This document shows, one piece after another, positions 1 through 5,375 of a DNA stretch of 19,571 bases; position 1 is the stretch's first letter, and each line of letters starts with the position of its first letter. This DNA is from an uncultured Clostridia bacterium. GTDB taxonomy: Bacteria; Bacillota; Clostridia; Oscillospirales; Oscillospiraceae. The DNA is taken from the NCBI GenBank assembly GCA_938049125.1, contig CALICR010000135.1, positions 1-19,571 on the forward strand. Reading direction: 5' to 3'. Made by a program: the position numbers and the translations under genes. The notes under the pieces are model-generated. The model was not told the origin of the DNA, searched no databases, and was given only the letters and a program-made list of their open reading frames with translations.

Positions 1-615
1 GAGCAGCTGCTTGAACTGCTGCGGCGCCTGCGGCAGGGCATAGAACTTGCCGGGATGCTTCCGGGCAGGCACCAGATAGTCGCGCGCGCCCTCCGGGGAG
101 GAGGCGGTCAGGATCGGCGTGGTGATCTCGAGGAAGCCGTGCTCCGTCATTGCCTTGCGCAGGGCGGCAACGACGTTGCAGCGCAGGATGATGTTGCTTT
201 TGACTGCCGGGTTGCGGAGGTCGAGGTAGCGGTACTTCAGGCGCGCCGTCTCATCCGCCTCGCGGCTGCGGTTGATCTCGAAGGGCAGGGAGTTGTAGCG
301 GCAGCGGCCCAGCACCTCGATCTTCTCCGGCACGACCTCGATATCGCCGGTGGGGAGCTTCGGATTCTTGCTGGCGCGCTCGCGCACGGTGCCCTCGACG
401 GAGATAGTGGATTCCTTGTTGAGGTCCTTGATGACCGCCATCATCTCCTCCGTCTCAATGACGACCTGCGTGGTGCCGTAAAAATCGCGCAGGACGACGA
501 AGGCAAAGTTGCTGCCGACGGTGCGGACGTTCTCCAGGAAGCCGGACAGCTTGACGTGCTGACCGACATGCTCCAGCCGGAGCTCGCCGCAGGTATGAGT
601 TCTGTTCTGCATCAT
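1..615 (-). CDS. aspS: Aspartyl-tRNA synthetase, N-terminal part (runs off window)
   Basis: This class II synthetase charges tRNA-Asp in the cytoplasm. The visible 205 codons cover the N-terminal OB-fold anticodon-binding domain (about residues 15-105; HTCGELRLEHVGQ, then FVVLRDFYGTTQVV) and the start of the catalytic core, ending in the class IIb signature QAPQQFKQLL at the window edge. Two adjacent ATG codons begin at 615 and 612. An AAGGAGA ribosome site lies 10 bases before the first, so 615 is preferred. The gene is last in the visible hisS-small membrane protein-aspS order, and its ribosome site overlaps the end of the small gene, which suggests translational coupling. The C-terminal two thirds are outside the window. 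The sequence does not reveal whether the enzyme is discriminating (Asp only) or non-discriminating (Asp and Asn). Confidence 0.97.
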   Translation of the reverse strand, partial: MMQNRTHTCGELRLEHVGQHVKLSGFLENVRTVGSNFAFVVLRDFYGTTQVVIETEEMMAVIKDLNKESTISVEGTVRERASKNPKLPTGDIEVVPEKIEVLGRCRYNSLPFEINRSREADETARLKYRYLDLRNPAVKSNIILRCNVVAALRKAMTEHGFLEITTPILTASSPEGARDYLVPARKHPGKFYALPQAPQQFKQLL

Positions 616-621
616 AGTATG

Positions 622-816
622 TCATTCTCCTTTTTCCGGATTGTCTTTCTGGTTATGTTCCGTGCCGGAGTACGCGCCCAGCACGCAGAGCACAGAGAGC
701 AGGGCAAGCAGGAATGCGCCCCAGCCTACGCCGACGGGCAAAATCCCGTGGACGCCGAGCAGCAGCACGAAAATCGCCGCCGCCATGAGGTAAATGCCGA
801 GCAGCATTCGCTTCAT
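622..816 (-). CDS. Small two-helix membrane protein between hisS and aspS
   Basis: This encodes 64 residues that I do not recognise as a named family. Two hydrophobic stretches are visible, residues about 4-25 (LLGIYLMAAAIFVLLLG) and 29-48 (GVGWGAFLLALLSVLCVLG), followed by a charged tail ending HNQKDNPEKGE. It is therefore probably a double-spanning inner-membrane protein. A GGGAGG site sits 8 bases before the ATG. The gene starts 16 bases after the hisS stop codon, and its own stop lies 6 bases before the aspS start, so it is almost certainly cotranscribed with both synthetases under the T-box. No function can be assigned; the position may only reflect operon packing. Confidence 0.75.
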   Translation of the reverse strand: MKRMLLGIYLMAAAIFVLLLGVHGILPVGVGWGAFLLALLSVLCVLGAYSGTEHNQKDNPEKGE

Positions 817-832
817 AGATCTGTCCTCCCGC

Positions 833-2185
833 TTATGCTTCTATAATGACGGTGCCGTCCGTCTCGATGCCCTTGGCGATCAGGTCGGCGGCTTCCTCCG
901 CCGTGACCGTGACCTGCTCGCCGGTTTTCAGGCACTTGACGGAGCACTTGCCTGCGGCGATCTCGTCCTCGCCGAGGAATACGACGTAGGGGATGCCCAG
1001 CTTGTCGGCGTAGGTCATCTTCGCCTTGAATTTCTTCTTCTCGGTATAGATCTGCGTGCGGATGCCGCTGCTGCGCAGCCGGGTCGCCAGCGCGATGGCG
1101 GCGGCGGGATCGTCGGTCATCGGCAGCACCAGCGCGTCCGCCGGGGCGGTGGAGAGCGCGGGATTCAGCATTCCCTGCTCGCCCAGTACATAGAACAGGC
1201 GGGTGAGGCCGATGGAAATGCCGACGCCCGGGAGCTGCTTGTCGATGTAATATTCCGCAAGATTGTCATACCGTCCGCCGGAGCAGATGGAGCCGATCTC
1301 CGGATGCTCGAGCATGACCGTCTCGTAGACGGTGCCGGTGTAGTAATCCAGTCCGCGGGCGATGGTGAGGTCGACGGCAAAGTTCGCCTCCGGTACGCCG
1401 AAGGCGCCGAGGCTGCGCACGACGGTGCCCAGCTCGTCGAGACCCGTGTCGAAGGTCTCGTTGCGGCCGCGGTAGCCCTCCAGTGCCAAGAGCACCTCGG
1501 CGTTGGAGCCGGTGATGGCAATGAATTTCAGAATCTCGTCCGCCTGCTCTGCCGTCAGACCGCACTCCTCCGTCAGCAGTGCGGCGACCTTTTCCGCGCC
1601 GATCTTGTCGAGCTTGTCCACCGTGCGCATGATGTCGCCGGAGCGCTCGCTCAGGCCCTGCATGGCATAAAAGCCGTTCAGGATCTTCCGGTTGTTGACG
1701 CGGATCTGGAATTTTTTCAGTCCGAACCGGGAGAAGGTCTGATAGATGATGGACGGGATCTCCGCCTCGTTCAGAATGTCGAGCTTGCCGTCGCCGATGA
1801 TGTCGATGTCCGCCTGATAGAACTCGCGGAAGCGCCCGCGCTGGGCGCGCTCGCCGCGGTAGACCTTGCCGATCTGGTAGCGGCGGAAGGGGAAGCTCAG
1901 CTCCCCGTAGTGGATCGCCACATACTTGGCGAGGGGCACGGTGAGGTCAAAGCGGAGGCTCAGATCCGAATCGCCCTTCTGGAAACGGTAGATCTGCTTC
2001 TCCGTCTCGCCGCCGCCCTTGGCGAGCAGCACCTCGCTGGACTCGATGATGGGCGTGTCCAGCGGCGTGAAGCCGTAGAGCGAGTAGGTCTTGCGGAGGA
2101 TCTCCATCATGCGCTCCATCTGCACCTGCGGCGCGGGGAGCAGCTCCATAAAGCCGGAGAGCGTCCGGGGTTTCAATGCTGCCAT
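833..2185 (-). CDS. hisS: Histidyl-tRNA synthetase
   Basis: This class II aminoacyl-tRNA synthetase charges tRNA-His. At 450 residues it has a normal bacterial length. Visible signatures are the N-terminal PRTLSGFMELLP, motif 2 (FRRYQIGKVYRGERAQRGRFREF split around residues 100-122), the histidine-specific HisA motif RGLDYYTG at 277-284 and SGGRYD at 302-307. An anticodon-binding domain follows from about residue 345 (ADALVLPM to the end). The ATG at 2185 has an AAAGGAA site 8 bases upstream. It is the first gene after the T-box leader at 2233-2480, so its transcription should depend on tRNA charging, and it precedes the small membrane gene and aspS. It is not HisZ, because the HisA motif and anticodon domain are complete. 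Confidence 0.98.
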   Translation of the reverse strand: MAALKPRTLSGFMELLPAPQVQMERMMEILRKTYSLYGFTPLDTPIIESSEVLLAKGGGETEKQIYRFQKGDSDLSLRFDLTVPLAKYVAIHYGELSFPFRRYQIGKVYRGERAQRGRFREFYQADIDIIGDGKLDILNEAEIPSIIYQTFSRFGLKKFQIRVNNRKILNGFYAMQGLSERSGDIMRTVDKLDKIGAEKVAALLTEECGLTAEQADEILKFIAITGSNAEVLLALEGYRGRNETFDTGLDELGTVVRSLGAFGVPEANFAVDLTIARGLDYYTGTVYETVMLEHPEIGSICSGGRYDNLAEYYIDKQLPGVGISIGLTRLFYVLGEQGMLNPALSTAPADALVLPMTDDPAAAIALATRLRSSGIRTQIYTEKKKFKAKMTYADKLGIPYVVFLGEDEIAAGKCSVKCLKTGEQVTVTAEEAADLIAKGIETDGTVIIEA

Positions 2186-2232
2186 AGAGAACGTTCCTTT
2201 CTTCTTTATATACGAAATCGTGCGGAGCGTAA

Positions 2233-2275
2233 GAAAAAACCTGCTTTGATCCCGTCAGCTTGGGACGAAAGCAGG
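2233..2275 (-). terminator. T-box intrinsic terminator
   Basis: On the minus strand the 15-base arm ACCTGCTTTCGTCCC (2261-2275) pairs with GGGATCAAAGCAGGT (2239-2253) across an 8-base loop, with one mismatch in the stem. A run of six T follows (2233-2238). The hairpin lies directly after the T-box core and competes with the antiterminator, so it is the regulated stop before hisS. Confidence 0.9.
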
Positions 2276-2480
2276 TCTGCTCCGTGGTGCCACCCAAATT
2301 CAGCGCCCGTAGGGGACGCCCTTTGTTCTCACTGAGGGGGAGAAGCCCCGCGCTTTCGGCTCCCGCCTTATACGCCGACTCCGCGGATGTCCTTCCCGGC
2401 GGTCCCTGCGGGGGGCTTTCAGCCAAAGGCCCCTTCTCTGTACGCGGGACGGCCGCTACTGCTTCCGCATCACAGCCTGT
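2233..2480 (-). promoter_or_regulatory. T-box riboswitch leader controlling hisS-aspS
   Basis: Read on the minus strand, this 250-base leader has the expected T-box parts in order. There is an AGTA element (2457-2460), a distal Stem I motif (CAGAGAAGGGG... paired with GGCTGAAAGCCCC), a specifier region GGAAGGACATCCGCGGAGTC (2377-2396), and the T-box core GGGTGGCACCACGG (2282-2295). A terminator hairpin follows. The best specifier codon is GAC (Asp) at 2389-2391; CAT (His) overlaps it at 2387-2389. The core TGGC should pair with an NCCA end whose discriminator is G73, which fits tRNA-Asp and not bacterial tRNA-His (C73). Uncharged tRNA would stabilise antitermination. The leader starts within about 10 bases of the preceding gene's stop, and I see no clear promoter between them. 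This leader fills the 303 bases without a gene. Confidence 0.93.
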
Positions 2481-2488
2481 TCAGTTGC

Positions 2489-2911
2489 TCAGGTCTTGCT
2501 GAGGGTCCGCTTCGGACGGATCATCTCGCGCCAGTCGAGGTCGCCGCGCTGGAGACCCAGGATCAGCATCTCCGCCGAGGCGAGGTTCGTCGCAATGGGG
2601 ACGTTGTGGGTATCGCAGAGGTGGATGGTGTGCATGAGCTGCTGATCCTCCCAGGGATCGATGTTGTTGGGGTCCGTGAACATCAGGACCAGGTCGATCT
2701 CATTGTAGGAGATGCGGGCATCCACCTGCTGATGGCCGCCCTGGCTGTGGGCCAGGAACAGGGTGATCGGCAGCCCCGTGGCGTCGGCCACGAGCCGCCC
2801 CGTGGTCGCGGTCGCATAGAGGTTATGCCGCATCAGCACGCTCTTGTAGGCAGTGCAGAACTGCACCATCAGCTCTTTCTTCTTGTCGTGGGCCATCAGT
2901 GTGATGTTCAT
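2489..2911 (-). CDS. mgsA: Methylglyoxal synthase-like protein with replaced catalytic residues
   Basis: The 140-residue protein matches the methylglyoxal synthase fold throughout: MAHDKKKELMVQF, LYATATTGR, QQVDARISYNEIDLVLMF, CDTHNVPIATNLASAEMLI. Genuine MgsA converts dihydroxyacetone phosphate to methylglyoxal. Against E. coli MgsA (from memory), His19-Asp20 are kept (H8, D9). The catalytic Asp71 in GGDQQ is His here (GGHQQ, H60), and the positions of His98 and Asp101 read W87 and Q90. Activity is therefore uncertain. The ATG at 2911 is preferred over the in-frame GTG at 2920, because a GGAG site sits 8 bases before the ATG and touches the GTG. It lies 24 bases after the MinD-like gene and ends next to the hisS T-box leader. 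A minD-mgsA neighbourhood is common in Clostridia. Confidence 0.88.
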   Translation of the reverse strand: MNITLMAHDKKKELMVQFCTAYKSVLMRHNLYATATTGRLVADATGLPITLFLAHSQGGHQQVDARISYNEIDLVLMFTDPNNIDPWEDQQLMHTIHLCDTHNVPIATNLASAEMLILGLQRGDLDWREMIRPKRTLSKT

Positions 2912-2935
2912 GTCATTCACTCCATTTCTGAAACG

Positions 2936-3676
2936 TCATGTCAATTTCAGCAGCGGCACTGCCTGGCCGCGGATGCGCCGCGCAATGTTCAGGCAGGCCC
3001 GCGAGGCCTTCTTTCCGCTGTAGAGGATCAGCGGCACACCTGCCGCCGCCGCCAGCATCACCGACGGGTCCTCCGGCACCAGACCCAGCAGCGGCAGGCC
3101 CACGCCGTCCATGAGCTCGTCCACCGTGATGTGCATCCGGGCCGCCAGCTTCGGCACCACCCGGTTCACCACCAGCTTGACGCTGCCCCGGGGCCGGTCC
3201 GCGAGCTGCGATGCCGCCGAGGCCGCGTCCCGCAGGGAGGCCGGGTCGCTGCCCGCCACCACGATGACACGGTCCGCTCCGGCGCAGGCCAGGCGGAAGC
3301 CCGCGCCGATGCCCGCCGGGGCATCGATGAGGCAGTAATCAAAGCGCTGCCGCTGGGCCTCCAAAAACGCGCCGTAGGCACCGAGGTCGATGTGCTCCGG
3401 CCGCTCCGTCAGCGGCGCGGTCAGAAGGTAAAGGCCCGGGAGGTCCGGATGCTCCGGGATTTCCGGCGCCGGTCCCCCGCCGCCGAGCAGCGCCGTAAAG
3501 GGCAGCGCCGCCAGGTCCGTCAGGCCGAGGGAGATGTCCAGGTTCCGCAGCCCGAGGTCCGCGTCGATGCACAGCACCCGCACACCCTCCGCCGCCAGGC
3601 AGGACGCAATGCCCGCGCAGAGCGAGGTCTTCCCCGTTCCGCCCTTTCCGGAAACGACCGCGATGATCTGTCCCAA
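2936..3676 (-). CDS. minD: MinD-type P-loop ATPase lacking the C-terminal membrane helix
   Basis: The protein of 246 residues belongs to the MinD/ParA ATPases, which place the division septum by membrane cycling. It shows the deviant Walker A SGKGGTGKTS (signature Lys11, Lys16), CIDADLGLRNLDISLGL (switch I region), CLIDAPAGI (Walker B-like) and the MinD-type VGLPLLGLVPEDPSV. It ends at NIARRIRGQAVPLLKLT. Usual MinD proteins continue for 10-20 more residues with an amphipathic membrane-targeting helix, which is absent. I chose the TTG at 3676 because a GGGAGG site lies 8 bases upstream and the family begins at this point; the frame stays open for 64 codons upstream but crosses the promoter. 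No minC or minE is next to it. It could be a MinD-like protein with another role. Confidence 0.85.
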   Translation of the reverse strand: MGQIIAVVSGKGGTGKTSLCAGIASCLAAEGVRVLCIDADLGLRNLDISLGLTDLAALPFTALLGGGGPAPEIPEHPDLPGLYLLTAPLTERPEHIDLGAYGAFLEAQRQRFDYCLIDAPAGIGAGFRLACAGADRVIVVAGSDPASLRDAASAASQLADRPRGSVKLVVNRVVPKLAARMHITVDELMDGVGLPLLGLVPEDPSVMLAAAAGVPLILYSGKKASRACLNIARRIRGQAVPLLKLT

Positions 3677-3721
3677 CGTCCTCGCCTCCCGCCTGACTGA
3701 AAACAATGCATACTTGTTTTT

Positions 3722-3750
3722 AGTATACCGAAGTCGTGGGGAAAATTCAA
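3722..3750 (-). promoter_or_regulatory. Sigma-A-type promoter for the minD-like gene
   Basis: On the minus strand, TTGAAT (3745-3750) is followed by exactly 17 bases and TATACT (3722-3727). Transcription would begin about 40 bases before the TTG start at 3676. It is the divergent partner of the perR promoter in the same 212-base intergenic region. Confidence 0.75.
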
Positions 3751-3818
3751 CCGTCAATTCCAATTCTAACCAGATTTTCCTGCATTCAGGCCAGGAGAAA
3801 AAAATATTTTTCCGGCCC

Positions 3819-3847
3819 TTGACAAACGGGCGGGGCCATGATATCTT
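3819..3847 (+). promoter_or_regulatory. Sigma-A-type promoter for the perR-rubrerythrin-rubredoxin operon
   Basis: A perfect -35 TTGACA (3819-3824) is separated by 17 bases from TATCTT (3842-3847). The expected transcription start is near 3854, just before the operator at 3861-3879 and 35 bases before the perR ATG. Confidence 0.8.
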
Positions 3848-3860
3848 AGAGCCAGAAAAC

Positions 3861-3879
3861 AATAACAATTCTCATTACG
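3861..3879 (+). promoter_or_regulatory. Fur/PerR-like operator
   Basis: AATAACAATTCTCATTACG matches the classic Fur box GATAATGATAATCATTATC at 12 of 19 positions by direct comparison and keeps the imperfect dyad. It lies just downstream of the predicted transcription start and upstream of the GGAG ribosome site, so a bound repressor would block elongation or initiation. Autoregulation by the adjacent PerR-type protein is the natural inference. Confidence 0.6.
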
Positions 3880-3888
3880 GAGTTTACC

Positions 3889-4305
3889 ATGGAACAGGTC
3901 AGAAAACACAGCCGAAAACGGGACGCGATCCTCCGCTGCGTGCGGAGCACCGACTGCCATCCGACGGCGGAGTGGGTCTTCAGCCGGCTGAAACCCGAGA
4001 TCCCGGACCTGAGCCTCGGCACCGTCTACCGCAACCTCGCCATGTTCAAGGAGGAGGGTACGATCCTCTCCCTGGGCGTGGTCCACGGCCTTGAGCGCTT
4101 CGACCGCCGCGTCGATCCCCACTGCCATCTGGCCTGCCAGCGCTGCAGCCGCGTGCTGGACGTGGAGGAGCTGGATCTGCCCGAAACCCTCTGTCAGCAG
4201 GCTGCCGAGATCACCGGCGGCACTGTCACAAGCTGGAACCTTCTGTTCCTCGGCCTGTGTGATACATGCAAGCAAAAAACCGAAGCCAAACAAGAAAATA
4301 AATAA
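3889..4305 (+). CDS. perR: Fur-family peroxide-responsive repressor, PerR type
   Basis: The 138-residue protein has a winged-helix DNA-binding half (HPTAEWVFSRL, LSLGTVYRNLAMFKEEG) and a metal-binding dimerisation half. The five regulatory ligands of B. subtilis PerR (His37, Asp85, His91, His93, Asp104) map at identical spacing to H24, D72, H78, H80 and D91. Asp rather than Glu at the last position favours PerR over Fur. The structural zinc site is C83-x2-C86 and C124-x2-C127. Known PerR senses peroxide by metal-catalysed histidine oxidation and then releases its targets. It is first in an operon with rubrerythrin (19 bases downstream) and rubredoxin, with a Fur-like box ahead of it, which supports control of peroxide reduction. 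A GGAG site lies 6 bases before the ATG. Confidence 0.92.
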   Translation: MEQVRKHSRKRDAILRCVRSTDCHPTAEWVFSRLKPEIPDLSLGTVYRNLAMFKEEGTILSLGVVHGLERFDRRVDPHCHLACQRCSRVLDVEELDLPETLCQQAAEITGGTVTSWNLLFLGLCDTCKQKTEAKQENK

Positions 4306-4324
4306 ACATCTGGAGGTAACAATC

Positions 4325-4918
4325 ATGAAGAAGTTCGTATGTCCCGTTTGCGGTTATGTCTATGAAGGCGATTCCATTCCCGAAGGCTTCAAGTGCCCCA
4401 CCTGCGGCGTGGACGGCTCCAAGTTCAAGGAGTTGACCGACGACGCCAAGCTGGCTGCGGAACATGAATTCGGCATCTATGAGACGACCGTCGAAAAGAA
4501 TCCCGACATCAGCGCCAAGGACAAGGCTTATATCCTCGAGCAGCTGAAGGCCAACTTCAACGGCGAGTGCAGCGAGGTCGGCATGTATCTCTGCATGGCG
4601 CGCATCGCCCATCGCGAGGGCTATCCCGAGATCGGCCTCTACTGGGAAAAGGCTGCCTACGAGGAGGCGGAGCACGCTGCGAAGTTCGCCGAGATCCTCG
4701 GCGGCACGCTGGAGCCCAACATGACCGCTTCCACCAAGAAGAACCTTGCATGGCGCGTGGACTGCGAGTTCGGCGCAACGCAGGGCAAGTTCGATCTGGC
4801 GCTGTGCGCAAAGAAGAACGGTCTTGACGCCATCCACGACACGGTGCATGAAATGGCGAAGGACGAAGCCCGTCACGGCAAGGCATTGAAAGGCTTGCTT
4901 GAAAGATATTTCAAGTAA
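4325..4918 (+). CDS. rbr: Rubrerythrin with N-terminal rubredoxin domain (reverse rubrerythrin)
   Basis: The 197-residue cytoplasmic peroxidase reduces hydrogen peroxide with electrons passed through rubredoxin. An N-terminal rubredoxin-like knuckle pair (C6-x2-C9, C24-x2-C27) precedes a ferritin-like diiron four-helix domain with NGECSE (E81), YEEAEH (E114, H117) and DEARH (E181, H184). This order is the reverse of classical rubrerythrin and matches the PerR-controlled reverse rubrerythrins of clostridia. The ATG at 4325 follows GGAGG by 8 bases. The final nine codons (4889-4918 with stop) use AT-rich synonyms (TTG, CTT, GAA, AGA, TAT) unlike the rest of the gene. The same nine residues and stop are encoded again at 5035-5064 with the genome's usual GC-rich codons, so the 3' end appears replaced by imported sequence. 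Confidence 0.96.
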   Translation: MKKFVCPVCGYVYEGDSIPEGFKCPTCGVDGSKFKELTDDAKLAAEHEFGIYETTVEKNPDISAKDKAYILEQLKANFNGECSEVGMYLCMARIAHREGYPEIGLYWEKAAYEEAEHAAKFAEILGGTLEPNMTASTKKNLAWRVDCEFGATQGKFDLALCAKKNGLDAIHDTVHEMAKDEARHGKALKGLLERYFK

Positions 4919-5064
4919 GCCGCAGCCAAATCAAAGCCCAGCGAAGCGGGTTTGATTTGGAGAGGACGAGCAGCGGAATGAGTGAGCTTTGGCGCTTGTG
5001 CCGAAGCGAAGGATATGAAGCTTGCGAGGACGAGAAGGGTCTGCTGGAGCGCTACTTCAAGTAA
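4889..5064 (+). repeat. Duplicated rubrerythrin 3' end flanking a repeat-like insert
   Basis: KGLLERYFK-stop is encoded at 4889-4918 and again at 5035-5064. Seven of the ten codons differ, all synonymously; only the last nine bases TTCAAGTAA (4910-4918 and 5056-5064) are identical. The copies are 146 bp apart, and the second is in a different frame from the intact gene. The copy next to the gene is AT-rich in codon choice; the distal one matches the genome's GC-rich style and looks like the original end. Confidence 0.8.
4919..5034 (+). mobile_element. Structured repeat-like insert at the rubrerythrin 3' end
   Basis: These 116 bases hold no plausible gene. They contain a strong hairpin (CCAAATCAAA at 4926-4935 with TTTGATTTGG at 4951-4960, extended by a CCC/GGG pairing), a second hairpin (GCTTTGGC 4986-4993 with GCCGAAGC 5000-5007), and a direct repeat GAGGACGAG at 4962-4970 and 5026-5034. 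The second GAGGACGAG directly abuts the distal rubrerythrin end. I infer a small non-autonomous mobile or dispersed element; the family is not recognised. Confidence 0.5.
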
Positions 5065-5090
5065 TCTTCGAGCATCAGGAGGAACTCCCC

Positions 5091-5246
5091 ATGAAATACG
5101 AATGTGTCTGCGGGTATGTCTACGATCCCGCGCTGGGCGATCCCGATAACGGCGTTGCACCCGGCACGGCATGGGAGGATGTGCCGGAGGATTGGGTCTG
5201 CCCCACCTGCGGTCTTGGTAAAGACGCATTTTCCCCCGCAGAATAA
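5091..5246 (+). CDS. rd: Rubredoxin with a shortened first cysteine knuckle
   Basis: This is a 51-residue electron carrier that holds one iron on four cysteines and probably donates electrons to the rubrerythrin upstream. YVYDPALGDPDNGVAPGT and PEDWVCPTCGLGKDAF are textbook rubredoxin. The second knuckle is C37-x2-C40-G. The first reads E-C5-V-C7-G-Y, one residue shorter than the usual C-x2-C-G-Y; the bases (TGT GTC TGC GGG) leave no doubt. AGGAGGA lies 7 bases before the ATG. It ends the perR operon, 16 bases before a strong terminator. Iron binding with CxC spacing is not assured, although the rest of the fold is complete. Confidence 0.93.
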   Translation: MKYECVCGYVYDPALGDPDNGVAPGTAWEDVPEDWVCPTCGLGKDAFSPAE

Positions 5247-5262
5247 CGGAAAAACCTTTTTA

Positions 5263-5300
5263 AGGGGAAGCGGAGTAAAATCCGCTTCCCCTCTTTTTTT
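5263..5300 (+). terminator. Intrinsic terminator after rubredoxin
   Basis: The 12-bp perfect stem AGGGGAAGCGGA (5263-5274) and TCCGCTTCCCCT (5281-5292) has a 6-base loop and is followed by CTTTTTTT. It closes the perR-rbr-rubredoxin operon. Confidence 0.93.
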
Positions 5301-5302
5301 GC

Positions 5303-5336
5303 AAAAAGGAGCGGGACACGTGTCCCGCTCCTTTTT
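5303..5336. terminator. Bidirectional terminator, perfect 34-bp palindrome
   Basis: A5-GGAGCGGGACAC is followed immediately by its exact reverse complement, giving 17+17 bases without a spacer, with an A-run on one side and a T-run on the other. It works in both directions. On the minus strand it lies 40 bases past the stop of the gene at 5376, and on the plus strand it backs up the terminator at 5263-5300. Confidence 0.85.
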
Positions 5337-5375
5337 CAGGGTCATTTCTTTTCTCTGACGATCGTCAATTGCGCT

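Noticed and set aside
794..2335. 513-codon plus-strand open frame
   Set aside because: It is antisense to hisS and its T-box, has low-complexity Asp/Val/Arg-rich content and matches no family; long shadow frames are expected in GC-rich DNA.
3677..3868. 64-codon N-terminal extension of the MinD-like protein
   Set aside because: It would cover the minus-strand promoter at 3722-3750 and adds no family sequence; the TTG at 3676 has a GGGAGG site and begins at the family start.
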